From Streptomyces xantholiticus (lineage in GTDB: Bacteria > Actinomycetota > Actinomycetes > Streptomycetales > Streptomycetaceae): 64,000 bases of DNA. The notes under the pieces were generated by a model, which worked only from the letters and a program-made list of their open reading frames with translations, did no database searches and was not told where the DNA came from. Both the position numbers and the translations under genes were made by a program. The stretch lies in assembly GCF_014651015.1 (NCBI RefSeq), contig NZ_BMWB01000003.1, forward strand, positions 306,847-370,846, given 5' to 3'. Shown here one piece after another: positions 32,101-41,769 of the stretch; within the stretch, counting starts at the first letter, position 1, and the number at the start of each line of letters is the position of its first letter.

Positions 32101-33705
32101 TCAGCCGCGACGGAGCAGCCGGCTGGCTCCCGCCGCGACGGTGGTCGCGAGGATCCAGCCCAGCAGCACCAGAACGGCGGCCGCCCATTGCCATCCGCCC
32201 TGCAGCCGCCAGTGGCCGTCCTGGCCCAGATTGATCACCGGCACCAGCAGATCCAGGGCGTACAGCGCGGGGTTCCACTCCGGATGCTCGTCGGGCTTGA
32301 TGGGCGGCGGGGCGACCTGTGCGAAGGCGATCGCTCCGGCGGCCCACAGCACCGCCATCCACAGTGCCGCCCGGCCGGGCCGGTAGCCGTACGCCACCGT
32401 CAAGTCCTGCAGGTAGCCCCACAGCTTCCCCGCCAGCGGCAGCGTCTCCCTGCGGCGGCGCTGCTTCGCCAGCAGCACCTCCCGGGCGTCGGCGTCCTCG
32501 CCGCTGTTGCGCAGCACGGTCGCGAGCCGCTCATACGGCTCCGGGGAGTACTCCGGCGTCGCGGAGGCCACCCATTCCAACCGCCGCGACAGGGGGAACT
32601 CCTCGTACGGCACCAGGTTCTCGTAGACGAAACCGCCCATCGCGAGGCCGCCGGGGCCGGGCCAGCTCGCCGCCAGGTCGATCAGCGTCACGACCTTGGC
32701 GCCGTTCAGGACGACCCGCCCCTCCTCGGGGCGCTCCGCGTTGAAACGCAGTTCGGGGGTGGAGATCCGGCGCAGCGACAGCTCCTCGCGCGGGCTCAGC
32801 ACGAACCGCGCCCGCTGGAGGTCCACGGCGTCGCCGAACCGCCCGTCGTCGAGCCGGACGCCGCCGTGGCACTCGAAGGGCTGCAGCCGCGAGCCGCGCT
32901 CGGGTGTGCCGTACGACGTGGAGGTGCCGAACGGGGGAGTGGCGCCCTGGTTTCCGGTGGACACACTCACCCAGGCACCCGTCATGTAGAGGGTGCGCTC
33001 CACGCTCAGCTGCGGGGCGTTCAGCGCGCGGCGCTCCGCTGCCGCCCGCAGCCGGCTGCCCCGAAGGCTGAGCGAGACGCCGACCTTCGCGCCGCGGAGG
33101 CTGAACTCACCGTAGGTCTCTATCAGTTCGGCCTGAAGGTCCTGGGCGACCGACAGCCCGTCGGCGGTGATGGCCCGGCCCCGGCGGTCCGGCCGCACAT
33201 GGATCTGGTTGATCAGCAGGTCCGTGCCGATCTGGGCGTCGGTGAGCCGGATTCCGTGATCGACGCGACAGCGCGGCAGATGGAGATCGCCTTCCGTGCG
33301 CAGCCTGGCCCCCTCGATCCGCGGGATCGCGCAGCTGACCATGCGCACCGTGGTGAAGTGCGCCTCCGGCATCAGCAGCTCGTTCTCGAACCGGCAGCCG
33401 TGCAGCTCGACGTAGGGGGCGATGCTGCCGCCGGCCAGCTTGAGGGTGCCGGTGATCTGCACCCCGCGCAGCTTGAGTGCGGCGACCCGGCCGGGCCGTG
33501 CGGCAGGACCGCTCAGCAGCAGCCGGGCCACGATCGACGCGCGGACGCTGCGTTCGGGGCCCCAGGTGAGGGCCGAGAAGGGATCGTTCAGCAGGGGATC
33601 CGTGTCGCTGAGGTCGTGCGTGCTTCCGTTCCTGAAGGCGTTCCACATGTCCAGCTCGGTCGGGCTCAGCCCGTCCGGAGGCCCGTCGTCCAGCGGCTCG
33701 GTCAC
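32101..33705 (-). CDS. Membrane-anchored beta-helix-like protein of unknown function
   Basis: 534 residues. Residues about 70-420 show a loose repeat with regularly spaced Leu/Val and polar turns (LKLRGVQITGTLKLAGGSI, FSLRGAKVGVSLSLRGSRL), resembling pentapeptide-type or other right-handed beta-helix proteins. Two membrane helices occur near the C-terminus (about 445-465 and 500-525). Similar Streptomyces proteins are often labelled membrane-associated oxidoreductase, but I see no cofactor motif to justify that. GGAGGGG precedes GTG 33705. Confidence 0.65.
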   Translation of the reverse strand: MTEPLDDGPPDGLSPTELDMWNAFRNGSTHDLSDTDPLLNDPFSALTWGPERSVRASIVARLLLSGPAARPGRVAALKLRGVQITGTLKLAGGSIAPYVELHGCRFENELLMPEAHFTTVRMVSCAIPRIEGARLRTEGDLHLPRCRVDHGIRLTDAQIGTDLLINQIHVRPDRRGRAITADGLSVAQDLQAELIETYGEFSLRGAKVGVSLSLRGSRLRAAAERRALNAPQLSVERTLYMTGAWVSVSTGNQGATPPFGTSTSYGTPERGSRLQPFECHGGVRLDDGRFGDAVDLQRARFVLSPREELSLRRISTPELRFNAERPEEGRVVLNGAKVVTLIDLAASWPGPGGLAMGGFVYENLVPYEEFPLSRRLEWVASATPEYSPEPYERLATVLRNSGEDADAREVLLAKQRRRRETLPLAGKLWGYLQDLTVAYGYRPGRAALWMAVLWAAGAIAFAQVAPPPIKPDEHPEWNPALYALDLLVPVINLGQDGHWRLQGGWQWAAAVLVLLGWILATTVAAGASRLLRRG

Positions 33706-33908
33706 TGCCGCCCCTCCGCTTCGTTGGCTCGTACAGTTGTTCTTCCCGCTGAGTGACGGCCTGAACGCTAGTGGTGATGGTCAACCCGAGATAACAGGGG
33801 TGGCGCTTTTGCGCCTCGATGAGAGGTGGTGGCCGGGAGACGGGTGGGGCATATCAGCCAGTGATACGGAAAAACAGGGGCCGGATTCGGTCTGAGAGAA
33901 TTGTCTAC

Positions 33909-35231
33909 GTGATCTCTCGAATCGATCTGCGCGGCGACGCCCTCCCCGAGGGTGGCGCTCTGCGCGACCTGCTGCCCCGTGCCGAGTTCGATGTGGAAGC
34001 CGCCCTGGAGAAGGTGCGGCCGATCTGCGAGGACGTGCATCATCGTGGCGACGCGGCGCTGATCGAGTACGCGGAGAAGTTCGACGGCGTCCGGCTCGAC
34101 CAGGTGAGGGTGCCCGCCTCCGCCCTGGCCAGGGCGCTCGACGAGCTCGACCCCGAGGTGCGGGCCGCACTGGAGGAGTCCGTCCGCCGGGCCAGGATCG
34201 TGCACCGAGCCCAGCGCCGCAGCGAGCACACCACCCAGGTCGTCCCCGGCGGCACCGTCACCGAGAAATGGGTGCCGGTCGACCGCGTCGGCCTGTACGC
34301 GCCCGGCGGCCGATCGGTCTACCCCTCCTCCGTGATCATGAACGTGGTCCCGGCGCAGGAGGCGGGCGTCGAGTCGATCGCGCTGGCCTCGCCGGGCCAG
34401 AAGGAGTTCGCGGGCCTTCCGCACCCGACGATCCTCGCCGCCTGCGCGCTGCTCGGCGTCGACGAGGTGTACGCGGTCGGCGGCGCCACCGCCGTCGCGA
34501 TGTTCGCGTACGGCACCGAGACCTGTGCCCCCGCGAACATGGTCACAGGCCCGGGCAACATCTGGGTCGCCGCCGCGAAGCGCTACTTCACCGGCCGGAT
34601 CGGCATCGACACGGAGGCCGGTCCCACCGAGATCGCCGTCCTCGCCGACGACACCGCCGACCCGGTCCACGTTGCCGCCGACCTGATCAGCCAGGCCGAG
34701 CACGATCCCCTGGCCGCCGCCGTCCTGGTCACCGACTCCGAGGTGCTGGCCGCCGCGGTCGAGCGGGAGCTGGAGCCGCAGGTCGCCGCGACCAAGCACG
34801 TCGAGGACCGGATCAAGCCGGCGCTCAGCGGGCGGCAGTCCGCGATCGTGCTCGTCTCCGACATCGAGGACGGACTGAAGGTCGTCAACGCCTACGGCGC
34901 CGAGCACCTCGAGATCCAGACAGCCGACGCCGCCGCTCTCGCCGCCCGGGTCCGCAACGCGGGCGCGGTCTTCGTCGGCCCGTGGGCCCCCGTCTCGCTG
35001 GGCGACTACGCGGCCGGGTCCAACCACGTCCTGCCCACCGGCGGCTGTGCCTGCCACTCCTCCGGCCTGTCCGTCCAGTCCTTCCTGCGCGGCATCCACA
35101 TCGTGGACTACACGCGGGACGCCCTCGCCGAGATCACCCACCACGTGGTGACGCTCGCCGAGGCCGAGGACCTGCCGGCGCACGGCGCCGCCCTCAAGGC
35201 CCGCTTCGAGTGGAAGGTGCCGGGGCAGTGA
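33909..35231 (+). CDS. hisD: Histidinol dehydrogenase
   Basis: 440 residues. It performs the last two steps of histidine synthesis (histidinol to histidine) with NAD and zinc. Motifs include [30 protein letters not shown], the zinc/catalytic region [16 protein letters not shown] and [16 protein letters not shown]. The start is GTG 33909, because the conserved N-terminus ([14 protein letters not shown]) begins there and no Shine-Dalgarno site supports an upstream start. It heads the operon hisD-hisC-hisB-(small frames)-hisH-priA-rid-hisF. Confidence 0.96.
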   Translation: MISRIDLRGDALPEGGALRDLLPRAEFDVEAALEKVRPICEDVHHRGDAALIEYAEKFDGVRLDQVRVPASALARALDELDPEVRAALEESVRRARIVHRAQRRSEHTTQVVPGGTVTEKWVPVDRVGLYAPGGRSVYPSSVIMNVVPAQEAGVESIALASPGQKEFAGLPHPTILAACALLGVDEVYAVGGATAVAMFAYGTETCAPANMVTGPGNIWVAAAKRYFTGRIGIDTEAGPTEIAVLADDTADPVHVAADLISQAEHDPLAAAVLVTDSEVLAAAVERELEPQVAATKHVEDRIKPALSGRQSAIVLVSDIEDGLKVVNAYGAEHLEIQTADAAALAARVRNAGAVFVGPWAPVSLGDYAAGSNHVLPTGGCACHSSGLSVQSFLRGIHIVDYTRDALAEITHHVVTLAEAEDLPAHGAALKARFEWKVPGQ

Positions 35232-36349
35232 CCGACCTCACCATCGACGACCTCCCCATCCGCGACGAGCTGCGCGGCAAGTCCCCCTACGGCGCGCCCC
35301 AGCTCGACGTCCCGGTCCGGCTGAACACCAACGAGAACCCGTACCCGCTGCCGGAGCCGCTGGTCGAGCGCATCGCGGAGCGGGTGCGCGACGCGGCCCG
35401 CGAGCTCAACCGCTACCCCGACCGGGACGCGGTCGAACTGCGCACCGAGCTGGCCCGCTACCTCACCCGTACCGGCGGCCACCCGGTCTCCCGCGAGAAC
35501 GTCTGGGCCGCCAACGGCTCCAACGAGGTCATCCAGCAGCTGCTGCAGACCTTCGCGGGTCCGGGCCGCATCGCGATCGGCTTCGAGCCGTCGTACTCGA
35601 TGCACGGCCTGATCTCGCGCGGCACCGGCACAGGCTGGATCTCCGGCCCGCGCGGCGAGGACTTCACCATCGACACCGCCGCGGCACAGGCGGCGATCGC
35701 CGAGCACCGTCCGGACGTGGTGTTCATCACCTCGCCGAACAACCCCACCGGCACGGCCGTCGACGCCGACACGGTCCTCGCCCTGTACGAGGCCGCGCAG
35801 GCGGCGAAGCCGTCGCTGGTGGTCGTCGACGAGGCGTACGTGGAATTCAGCCACCGCCCCTCGTTGTTGCCGCTGATCGAGGGCCGCCCGAACCTGGTGA
35901 TCTCCCGGACCATGTCCAAGGCGTTCGGCGCCGCCGGACTGCGCCTCGGATATCTGGCGGCGCACCCCGCCGTGGTCGACGCCGTCCAGCTGGTGCGCCT
36001 GCCGTACCACCTGTCCGCCGTCACCCAGGCCACCGCGCTCGCCGCCCTCGAGCACACCGATACGCTGCTCGGGTACGTCGAGCAGCTGAAGACCGAGCGG
36101 GACCGGCTGGTCGCGGAGCTGCGGGCCATCGGCTACGAGGTCACCGAGTCCGACGCCAACTTCGTGCAGTTCGGGCGATTCGACGGCGAGGGGGCTGCCC
36201 ACGCGGTGTGGCAGCAGATCCTCGACCGGGGCGTGCTGGTCCGCGACAACGGCGTACCGGGATGGCTGCGGGTCACCGCGGGCACGCCCGAAGAGAACGA
36301 CGCGTTCCTCGATGCGGTTCGCGCACTGAAGAAGGAGCACAGTTCATGA
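35228..36349 (+). CDS. hisC: Histidinol-phosphate aminotransferase
   Basis: 373 residues, PLP-dependent class II aminotransferase that converts imidazole-acetol phosphate to histidinol phosphate. Visible motifs are [41 protein letters not shown] and the PLP lysine in [20 protein letters not shown] 35228 overlaps the hisD stop by 4 nt, and its stop overlaps the hisB ATG in the same way. Confidence 0.96.
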   Translation: MTDLTIDDLPIRDELRGKSPYGAPQLDVPVRLNTNENPYPLPEPLVERIAERVRDAARELNRYPDRDAVELRTELARYLTRTGGHPVSRENVWAANGSNEVIQQLLQTFAGPGRIAIGFEPSYSMHGLISRGTGTGWISGPRGEDFTIDTAAAQAAIAEHRPDVVFITSPNNPTGTAVDADTVLALYEAAQAAKPSLVVVDEAYVEFSHRPSLLPLIEGRPNLVISRTMSKAFGAAGLRLGYLAAHPAVVDAVQLVRLPYHLSAVTQATALAALEHTDTLLGYVEQLKTERDRLVAELRAIGYEVTESDANFVQFGRFDGEGAAHAVWQQILDRGVLVRDNGVPGWLRVTAGTPEENDAFLDAVRALKKEHSS

Positions 36350-36942
36350 GCGGCCGCGTAGGACGGGTCGAGCGCACCACGAAGGAGACCTCGGTCGTCG
36401 TCGAGATCGACCTCGACGGCACCGGCAAGGTCGATGTCGCCACCGGCGTCGGCTTCTACGACCACATGCTCGACCAGCTCGGCAGGCACGGCCTCTTCGA
36501 CCTCACCGTCAAGACCGACGGCGACCTGCACATCGACACCCACCACACCATCGAGGACACCGCCCTCGCGCTCGGTGCCGCCTTCAAGCAGGCCCTGGGC
36601 GACAAGGTCGGCATCTACCGCTTCGGCAACTGCACCGTGCCGCTGGACGAGTCCCTGGCCCAGGTCACCGTCGACCTGTCGGGCCGCCCGTACCTGGTGC
36701 ACACCGAGCCGGAGAACATGGCGCCGATGATCGGCGCCTACGACACGACGATGACCCGGCACATCTTCGAGTCCTTCGTCGCCCAGGCGCAGATCGCGAT
36801 GCACATCCACGTCCCGTACGGGCGCAACGCCCACCACATCGTGGAGTGCCAGTTCAAGGCGCTCGCCCGTGCACTGCGGTACGCCTCGGAGCGCGACCCT
36901 CGCGCGGCGGGCATCCTGCCTTCCACGAAGGGTGCGTTGTGA
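36346..36942 (+). CDS. hisB: Imidazoleglycerol-phosphate dehydratase
   Basis: 198 residues, the monofunctional dehydratase without the phosphatase domain found in enterobacteria. The manganese-binding motifs [28 protein letters not shown] and [18 protein letters not shown] are intact. A separate histidinol phosphatase must be encoded elsewhere. ATG 36346 overlaps the hisC stop. Confidence 0.96.
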   Translation: MSGRVGRVERTTKETSVVVEIDLDGTGKVDVATGVGFYDHMLDQLGRHGLFDLTVKTDGDLHIDTHHTIEDTALALGAAFKQALGDKVGIYRFGNCTVPLDESLAQVTVDLSGRPYLVHTEPENMAPMIGAYDTTMTRHIFESFVAQAQIAMHIHVPYGRNAHHIVECQFKALARALRYASERDPRAAGILPSTKGAL

Positions 36943-37061
36943 GCGACGCACGCGCGGCCGCCGGGCTGCTGACGAACACGATGCCCGCGCCTTCGCTCCC
37001 CCTGCCTTCGGCGGGCGGTACCCCCGGCGCGGGCGGAGAAGCGATCGAGGAGACACGGTGA
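36939..37061 (+). CDS. Possible 40-residue peptide between hisB and hisH
   Basis: GTG 36939 overlaps the hisB stop (GTGA), as at other junctions of this operon, and GAAGG stands 7 nt upstream. The product begins [20 protein letters not shown] and is Pro/Gly/Ala-rich without recognisable features. Its end overlaps the next small gene by 4 nt. Position and overlap are the only support; it may be a coupling spacer rather than a functional protein. Confidence 0.35.
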   Translation: MSDARAAAGLLTNTMPAPSLPLPSAGGTPGAGGEAIEETR

Positions 37062-37225
37062 CCGGCCTGTCGACCATTCTCATCGTCGTCGGGCTGTTCC
37101 TCGCCGGCGGTGTGTACTCGTTCTCCAAGCAGAAGATGCCGAAGGGGCCCGTCGTGCTGCTCGCCGGGGCCTCCGCGATGTGTCTGATCGCCGGTGTGAT
37201 GCGGATTCAGGGGATCTGGGGATGA
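37058..37225 (+). CDS. Small two-helix membrane protein inside the his operon (55 residues)
   Basis: Starts at GTG 37058 with GAGGAG just upstream. Two hydrophobic segments (about 4-21 and 32-49) flank the basic loop [11 protein letters not shown], giving a hairpin membrane protein. The stop overlaps the hisH ATG by 4 nt. No known function; strict coupling within the his operon suggests a conserved role or a translational spacer. Confidence 0.75.
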   Translation: MTGLSTILIVVGLFLAGGVYSFSKQKMPKGPVVLLAGASAMCLIAGVMRIQGIWG

Positions 37226-37872
37226 CCACAACGACGCCACAGAAGAAGGTCGTCGTCTTCGACTACGGGTTCGGCAACGTCCGCTCCGCCGAGCGCGCGC
37301 TCGCCCGTGTCGGTGCCGACGTCGAGATCACCCGCGACTACGACAAGGCGATGAACGCCGACGGACTGCTCGTCCCCGGCGTCGGCGCCTTCTCCGCCTG
37401 CATGGACGGCCTGAAGAAGGCCCGCGGCGAATGGATCATCGACCGCCGGCTGTCCGGCGGACGCCCCGTCATGGGCATCTGCGTCGGCATGCAGATCCTC
37501 TTCGCCCGCGGCATCGAGCACGGCGTGGAGACGGAGGGCCTCGACGAGTGGCCCGGCACCGTCGGACCGCTCCAGGCCCCCGTCGTGCCGCACATGGGCT
37601 GGAACACGGTCGAGGCCCCCGCCGGCAGCCGGCTCTTCGCCGGCGTGGACGACGACGCCCGGTTCTACTTCGTGCACTCCTACGCGGTGCACGAGTGGGG
37701 TCTGGAAGTCACCAACCCGGCCATGCGCGCACCCCAGGTCACCTGGGCCGAGCATGGCGAGCGGTTCGTCGCCGCCGTGGAGAACGGTGCCCTGTGGGCC
37801 ACCCAGTTCCACCCCGAGAAGTCCGGCGACGCCGGCGCCCAGCTGCTAACGAACTGGATCGAGACGCTCTGA
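37222..37872 (+). CDS. hisH: Imidazole glycerol phosphate synthase, glutaminase subunit
   Basis: 216 residues, class I glutamine amidotransferase that feeds ammonia to HisF. The catalytic Cys is C87 in [10 protein letters not shown] and the His-Glu pair is in [23 protein letters not shown] forms part of the oxyanion region. ATG 37222 overlaps the upstream stop. Its partner hisF is three genes downstream. Confidence 0.96.
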   Translation: MTTTTPQKKVVVFDYGFGNVRSAERALARVGADVEITRDYDKAMNADGLLVPGVGAFSACMDGLKKARGEWIIDRRLSGGRPVMGICVGMQILFARGIEHGVETEGLDEWPGTVGPLQAPVVPHMGWNTVEAPAGSRLFAGVDDDARFYFVHSYAVHEWGLEVTNPAMRAPQVTWAEHGERFVAAVENGALWATQFHPEKSGDAGAQLLTNWIETL

Positions 37873-38597
37873 TGCCGAAGCTTGAACTCCTTCCCGCAGT
37901 CGACGTCCGCGACGGTCAGGCCGTCCGCCTCGTCCATGGCGAGTCCGGTACCGAGACGTCCTACGGCTCGCCCCTCGAGGCCGCGCTCACCTGGCAGCGC
38001 GCCGGAGCCGAGTGGCTCCACCTCGTCGACCTGGACGCCGCCTTCGGCACCGGCGACAACCGCAAGCTGATCGCGGAGGTCGCCGGGGCCATGGACATCA
38101 AGGTCGAGCTGTCCGGCGGCATTCGCGACGACGCGTCGCTGGAGGCCGCGCTCGCCACCGGCTGCCGCCGCGTCAACCTCGGCACCGCGGCGCTGGAGAC
38201 CCCCGAGTGGGTCGCCAAGGTCATCGCGGAGCACGGCGACAAGATCGCCGTCGGTCTCGACGTACGCGGCACGACACTGCGCGGCCGCGGCTGGACCCGC
38301 GACGGCGGCGACCTGTACGAGACCCTCGCCCGCCTCGACTCCGAGGGCTGCGCCCGGTACGTCGTCACCGACATCGCCAAGGACGGCACCCTCCAGGGCC
38401 CCAACCTCGAGCTGCTGAGGAACGTCTGCGCCGCCACCGACAAGCCGGTCGTCGCCTCCGGCGGTGTGTCCAGTCTCGACGACCTGCGGGCCCTCGCCTC
38501 CCTGGTCACCGACGGCGTCGAGGGTGCCATCGTCGGCAAGGCCCTGTACGCCAAGGCGTTCACGCTCGAGGAGGCCCTCGCGGCGGTGTCCGAATGA
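37872..38597 (+). CDS. priA: Bifunctional phosphoribosyl isomerase A (HisA and TrpF activities)
   Basis: 241 residues, a (beta/alpha)8 barrel. In actinobacteria PriA isomerises both ProFAR (histidine) and PRA (tryptophan). The acid/base pair D11 ([10 protein letters not shown]) and D130 (VGLDVRG) is present, with phosphate-binding loops [10 protein letters not shown] and [11 protein letters not shown]. No trpF occurs with the trp genes of this window, which agrees with dual use. Its ATG shares one base with the hisH stop (TGATG). Confidence 0.95.
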   Translation: MPKLELLPAVDVRDGQAVRLVHGESGTETSYGSPLEAALTWQRAGAEWLHLVDLDAAFGTGDNRKLIAEVAGAMDIKVELSGGIRDDASLEAALATGCRRVNLGTAALETPEWVAKVIAEHGDKIAVGLDVRGTTLRGRGWTRDGGDLYETLARLDSEGCARYVVTDIAKDGTLQGPNLELLRNVCAATDKPVVASGGVSSLDDLRALASLVTDGVEGAIVGKALYAKAFTLEEALAAVSE

Positions 38598-39007
38598 CCG
38601 GTTCCGTACGCCGGCTGAACTCCGGCGGCCCCTGGGAGGAGTCCTTCGGCTACTCCCGCGCCGTCCAGCTCCCGAACGGGCTGGTCCTGGTCTCCGGCTG
38701 CACGTCGATCGTCGGCGGCGAGATCGCCGCCGGCAGCCCGTACGAGCAGACGGTCACCGCCTTCGGCGTGGCGATCGACGCGCTGAAGCAGCTCGGGCTG
38801 GGCGCCGAGGACGTCGTGCGCACCCGGATGTACATCACGCACGCCCGCGACGTGGACGAGGTCGGGCGCGCGCACAAGGAGATCTTCGGCGCGGTCCGGC
38901 CGGCCGCGTCGATGCTCGTGGTCTCCGGCTTCGTCGACCCCTCGCTGGTCGTCGAGGTGGAGGTCGAGGCGTACCGGCCGGCCGGAACCGATGGAGATGC
39001 CGAATGA
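38594..39007 (+). CDS. RidA/YjgF-family protein lacking the usual catalytic arginine
   Basis: 137 residues. RidA proteins hydrolyse reactive enamines and imines made by PLP enzymes. The fold-defining blocks are present ([43 protein letters not shown], terminal EVEVEAYRP). The position of Arg105 of canonical RidA reads Ala (PAASMLVV, residues 103-110), so classical imine deaminase activity is doubtful. It overlaps priA and hisF by 4 nt each, so it is a fixed member of the his operon. Confidence 0.85.
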   Translation: MTGSVRRLNSGGPWEESFGYSRAVQLPNGLVLVSGCTSIVGGEIAAGSPYEQTVTAFGVAIDALKQLGLGAEDVVRTRMYITHARDVDEVGRAHKEIFGAVRPAASMLVVSGFVDPSLVVEVEVEAYRPAGTDGDAE

Positions 39008-39759
39008 CCCTCGCGGTACGGGTGATCCCCTGCCTGGACGTCGACAAGGGCCGGGTGGTCAAGGGCGTCAACTTCCAGAACCTGCGCGACGCGGGCGACC
39101 CCGTCGAGATGGCCAAGCTGTACGACGCGGAGGGCGCCGACGAGCTGACGTTCCTCGACATCACCGCCTCGTCCGGCGACCGGGAGACCACCTACGACGT
39201 GGTGCGCCGCACCGCCGAGCAGGTCTTCATCCCGCTCACCGTCGGCGGCGGCGTGCGCAGCGCCGAGGACGTCGACAAGCTGTTGCGCGCGGGCGCGGAC
39301 AAGGTGGGCGTCAACACGGCGGCGATCGCACGCCCCGAACTGATCCGCGAGATCGCCGAGCGGTTCGGCCGCCAGGTGCTGGTGCTCTCCGTCGACGCCA
39401 GGCGCACCCCACAGGGCTCCTTCGAGGTGACGACGCACGGCGGCCGCAGGGGCACCGGCATCGACGCCGTCGAATGGGCCCACCGCGCCGCCGAGTTGGG
39501 GGCCGGGGAGATCCTGCTGAACTCCATGGACGCCGACGGCACCAAGGACGGCTACGACACCGAGATGATCGCCGCCGTCCGCAAGCACGTCACGGTCCCG
39601 GTGATCGCCTCCGGCGGCGCCGGCCGGCTCGCCGACTTCCCGCCGGCCGTCGGCGCGGGTGCGGACGCGGTGCTCGCGGCGTCGGTGTTCCACTTCGGTG
39701 ACCTGCGGATCTCGCAGGTCAAGGAGACGCTGCGGGAGGCGGGCCACCAGGTCCGCTGA
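39004..39759 (+). CDS. hisF: Imidazole glycerol phosphate synthase, cyclase subunit
   Basis: 251 residues. With HisH it forms IGP and AICAR. Catalytic aspartates are in [15 protein letters not shown] (D11 type) and [14 protein letters not shown] (D130 type), and the phosphate sites are LTVGGGVRS and [12 protein letters not shown]. It ends the operon, followed 10 bp later by a perfect terminator. Confidence 0.96.
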   Translation: MTLAVRVIPCLDVDKGRVVKGVNFQNLRDAGDPVEMAKLYDAEGADELTFLDITASSGDRETTYDVVRRTAEQVFIPLTVGGGVRSAEDVDKLLRAGADKVGVNTAAIARPELIREIAERFGRQVLVLSVDARRTPQGSFEVTTHGGRRGTGIDAVEWAHRAAELGAGEILLNSMDADGTKDGYDTEMIAAVRKHVTVPVIASGGAGRLADFPPAVGAGADAVLAASVFHFGDLRISQVKETLREAGHQVR

Positions 39760-39769
39760 GGGTTTGTGA

Positions 39770-39798
39770 CCGACCCGGCCGCCGCGCGGCCGGGTCGG
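39770..39798 (+). terminator. Terminator of the his operon
   Basis: CCGACCCGGCCGC (39770-39782) pairs perfectly with 39786-39798 around a 3-nt CGC loop, 10 bp after the hisF stop. Confidence 0.85.
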
Positions 39799-39806
39799 CA
39801 GGACCG

Positions 39807-40103
39807 GTGGACCTGCCGATGTGCCGGGTTCCCGGCGCGCCGCCTCGCGCCCGGCGACCGTGCCGCGGTCCTGCTCTCCGCCGGCGGGCCGGTAGCCGCG
39901 ACGCCTCCACCGGCCGGCCGCGGCTACGGCTCGGACCGCTCGACGACACCGCCGCCGGAGCGCTGCTCGACCCGCTGACGGACCGGGCGGACGCCCGTCG
40001 TACGGGGCGAACTGCGCGGGTGGGCAGCGGGGAACCGGCGGCTGCCGGCCGCGGTCCAGTGCTCCTGCCCCTGAGGCCGTACCGGCGCGTTGCTGGACCG
40101 TGA
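39807..40103 (+). pseudogene. Possible remnant of a LuxR/MalT-type ATPase regulator
   Basis: This 430-bp gap between the his terminator and the PucR gene has an open stretch that encodes RLRLGPLDDTAAGALLDPLTD followed by GSGEPAAAGRG. It resembles the conserved L-x-LGPLDDAAARALL and the later GNPLAL motifs of large AAA-type LuxR regulators. No start context, Walker motifs or helix-turn-helix remain. The similarity is from memory and short; random coding of GC-rich DNA is the main alternative. Confidence 0.25.
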
Positions 40104-40230
40104 TGAGAAGAATGCCGCAAAACCCTGGGTACCGACCGGGCGGTATGCCATTCTGCGAACGTCAGGTAGATCCGGCGGCTGCGTGTCCCGCGCCGCGCCG
40201 GAGCGAGCCGACTCCTGGTGGAGGCCGCCC

Positions 40231-41559
40231 ATGTCGAATCTCGTACGTTCGCGCGTCAGGGCAGTGCCCGCGACACACGCGGCTCTGCCCCGCACCCGCT
40301 CCCTGCTGGACGCGGAGGCGATCGCCGTACTGCACCGTGCGGCGCAGGTTCTGCTGGACGACGTCGCCGGTCTGACCACCGCCCTGGTCGGCGAGCTGCG
40401 CCGACAGGAGCCCGCCTACCGGGCGGCGATCGAGGCCGACGAGTCCGAGGTGTGGCAGGAGGTCCACCAGTCGCTCCTGCACAACGTGGCCTCCCTGATC
40501 CGTCCCCGGGAGTGCCGGGACATCGCCCGGCGCACCTCGCGGATGATCGGCGCCTCCCGTGCCGAGCAGGGTGTCCCGCTCGACGCGGTGCTGCACGCGT
40601 TCCGCATGGGCGGTGCGATGGTGTGGCAGGGCCTGGTGGACGAGACCGCGCGGCGCCACCCCGAGGACATACGGCTGCTCGTCCATGTCGCGGCGGACGT
40701 CTGGAATTTCGTCGACGAGCACTGTGCCATCGTCGCCGACGCCTACCGGGAGGCCGAACGCCGGATGGCGTGGCGCCGCGAGAACCGCCTGCGGCTGACG
40801 ACCGCGGCACTGCTCGACGGGACGGCCCGCATCACCGACCTGCCCGACGCGTCGGCGCTGCTCGGCGTCCCGGAGGACGGCCGCTTCGTGGTGATCGCGG
40901 CCGTCGCGCCCCGTCCGCACTCGGCCGGCCCGCCGGTCACCCTCCCGCCGGGCACACCCGTGGTGTGGCACCCCACCCCGGAGGCGGAACTGGGCATCGT
41001 GCATCTGGCGGCCGAGGGGCGGGGGGCAGGCGCCCGGCCCCTCGACGGCCTGGCCGACGCCCCGGAAGGCGAAACGCGCGCCGCGGGCCCTGTGGACCCC
41101 GCCGCGCTCGCTGCCCAACTGCGCGCCGCACCCGGCGTACGGGTGGGCATCGGCTCGGAGGTCATCGGGCTCGCCGCGATCGGCGAGGGCCGAAGGCTCG
41201 CCGGCACCGCGCTGCAGGCGTGCCCCCGCAGCGGCGGTGTCGTGCTCCTCGACGACCACCTTCCCGCCGCCGTCGTCGTCTCCTCCCCGAACCTCGGCCG
41301 GGCGCTCGCCGAGCGCGTGCTGGGCCCGTTGTACGGGATCGACCCCGCCGACCGCGACCTCCTCGTCGAAACCCTCAGGGCCTGGCTCGACGCCGAGGGC
41401 TCCGCCCAGCGCGCGGCCACCCGGCTCTACTGCCACCGCAACACGGTCCTCAACCGGCTCCGCCGCTTCGAACAGCTCACCGGCCGCTCGCTGTCCCGGC
41501 CGTCCGACGTCGTCGAGGTCTCGCTCGCCCTCACCGCTCGCCGACTGCTGGAGTCCTGA
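40231..41559 (+). CDS. PucR-family transcriptional regulator
   Basis: 442 residues. An N-terminal helical domain (about 15-185, with SRMIGASRAEQGVPLDAVLHAFRMG, like the RsbR/PucR sensing region) and a central GGDEF-like degenerate domain (about 225-345) precede the C-terminal PucR helix-turn-helix (LRAWLDAEGSAQRAATRLYCHRNTVLNRLRRFEQLTGRSL). GGTGGAGG stands 8 nt before ATG 40231. Such regulators often sit next to the transporter or catabolic genes they control; the adjacent symporter remnant fits that. Confidence 0.88.
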   Translation: MSNLVRSRVRAVPATHAALPRTRSLLDAEAIAVLHRAAQVLLDDVAGLTTALVGELRRQEPAYRAAIEADESEVWQEVHQSLLHNVASLIRPRECRDIARRTSRMIGASRAEQGVPLDAVLHAFRMGGAMVWQGLVDETARRHPEDIRLLVHVAADVWNFVDEHCAIVADAYREAERRMAWRRENRLRLTTAALLDGTARITDLPDASALLGVPEDGRFVVIAAVAPRPHSAGPPVTLPPGTPVVWHPTPEAELGIVHLAAEGRGAGARPLDGLADAPEGETRAAGPVDPAALAAQLRAAPGVRVGIGSEVIGLAAIGEGRRLAGTALQACPRSGGVVLLDDHLPAAVVVSSPNLGRALAERVLGPLYGIDPADRDLLVETLRAWLDAEGSAQRAATRLYCHRNTVLNRLRRFEQLTGRSLSRPSDVVEVSLALTARRLLES

Positions 41560-41692
41560 GGCAGTCGGGGTGTGCCGCCGCACACCTCGCACGGCCCCGG
41601 CCTGTGCGCCGGCACCGAAGCCGGGCCGATCGCTGTACGCAGCACCGGCCCCATGGGTGACGTATCCGGTAGGTCGTCCCATGTACACCCCC

Positions 41693-41764
41693 GCCGGGCC
41701 GTCGGGCCAGGGCGGCCGGGGGCGCCCCCGGCCGGGCCGTCGGGCCAGGGCGCCCGGGGGCGCC
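41693..41764. repeat. Tandem direct repeat, 34 bp x 2
   Basis: Copies at 41693-41726 and 41731-41764 begin GCCGGGCCGTCGGGCCAGGG and differ at one base; four bases (CCCG) separate them. They lie directly upstream of the symporter remnant and may mark a duplication or deletion junction. Confidence 0.8.
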
Positions 41765-41769
41765 GCTCG

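Noticed and set aside
41693..41764. Tandem repeat considered as a CRISPR array
   Set aside because: Only two units with a 4-bp spacer and no cas genes.
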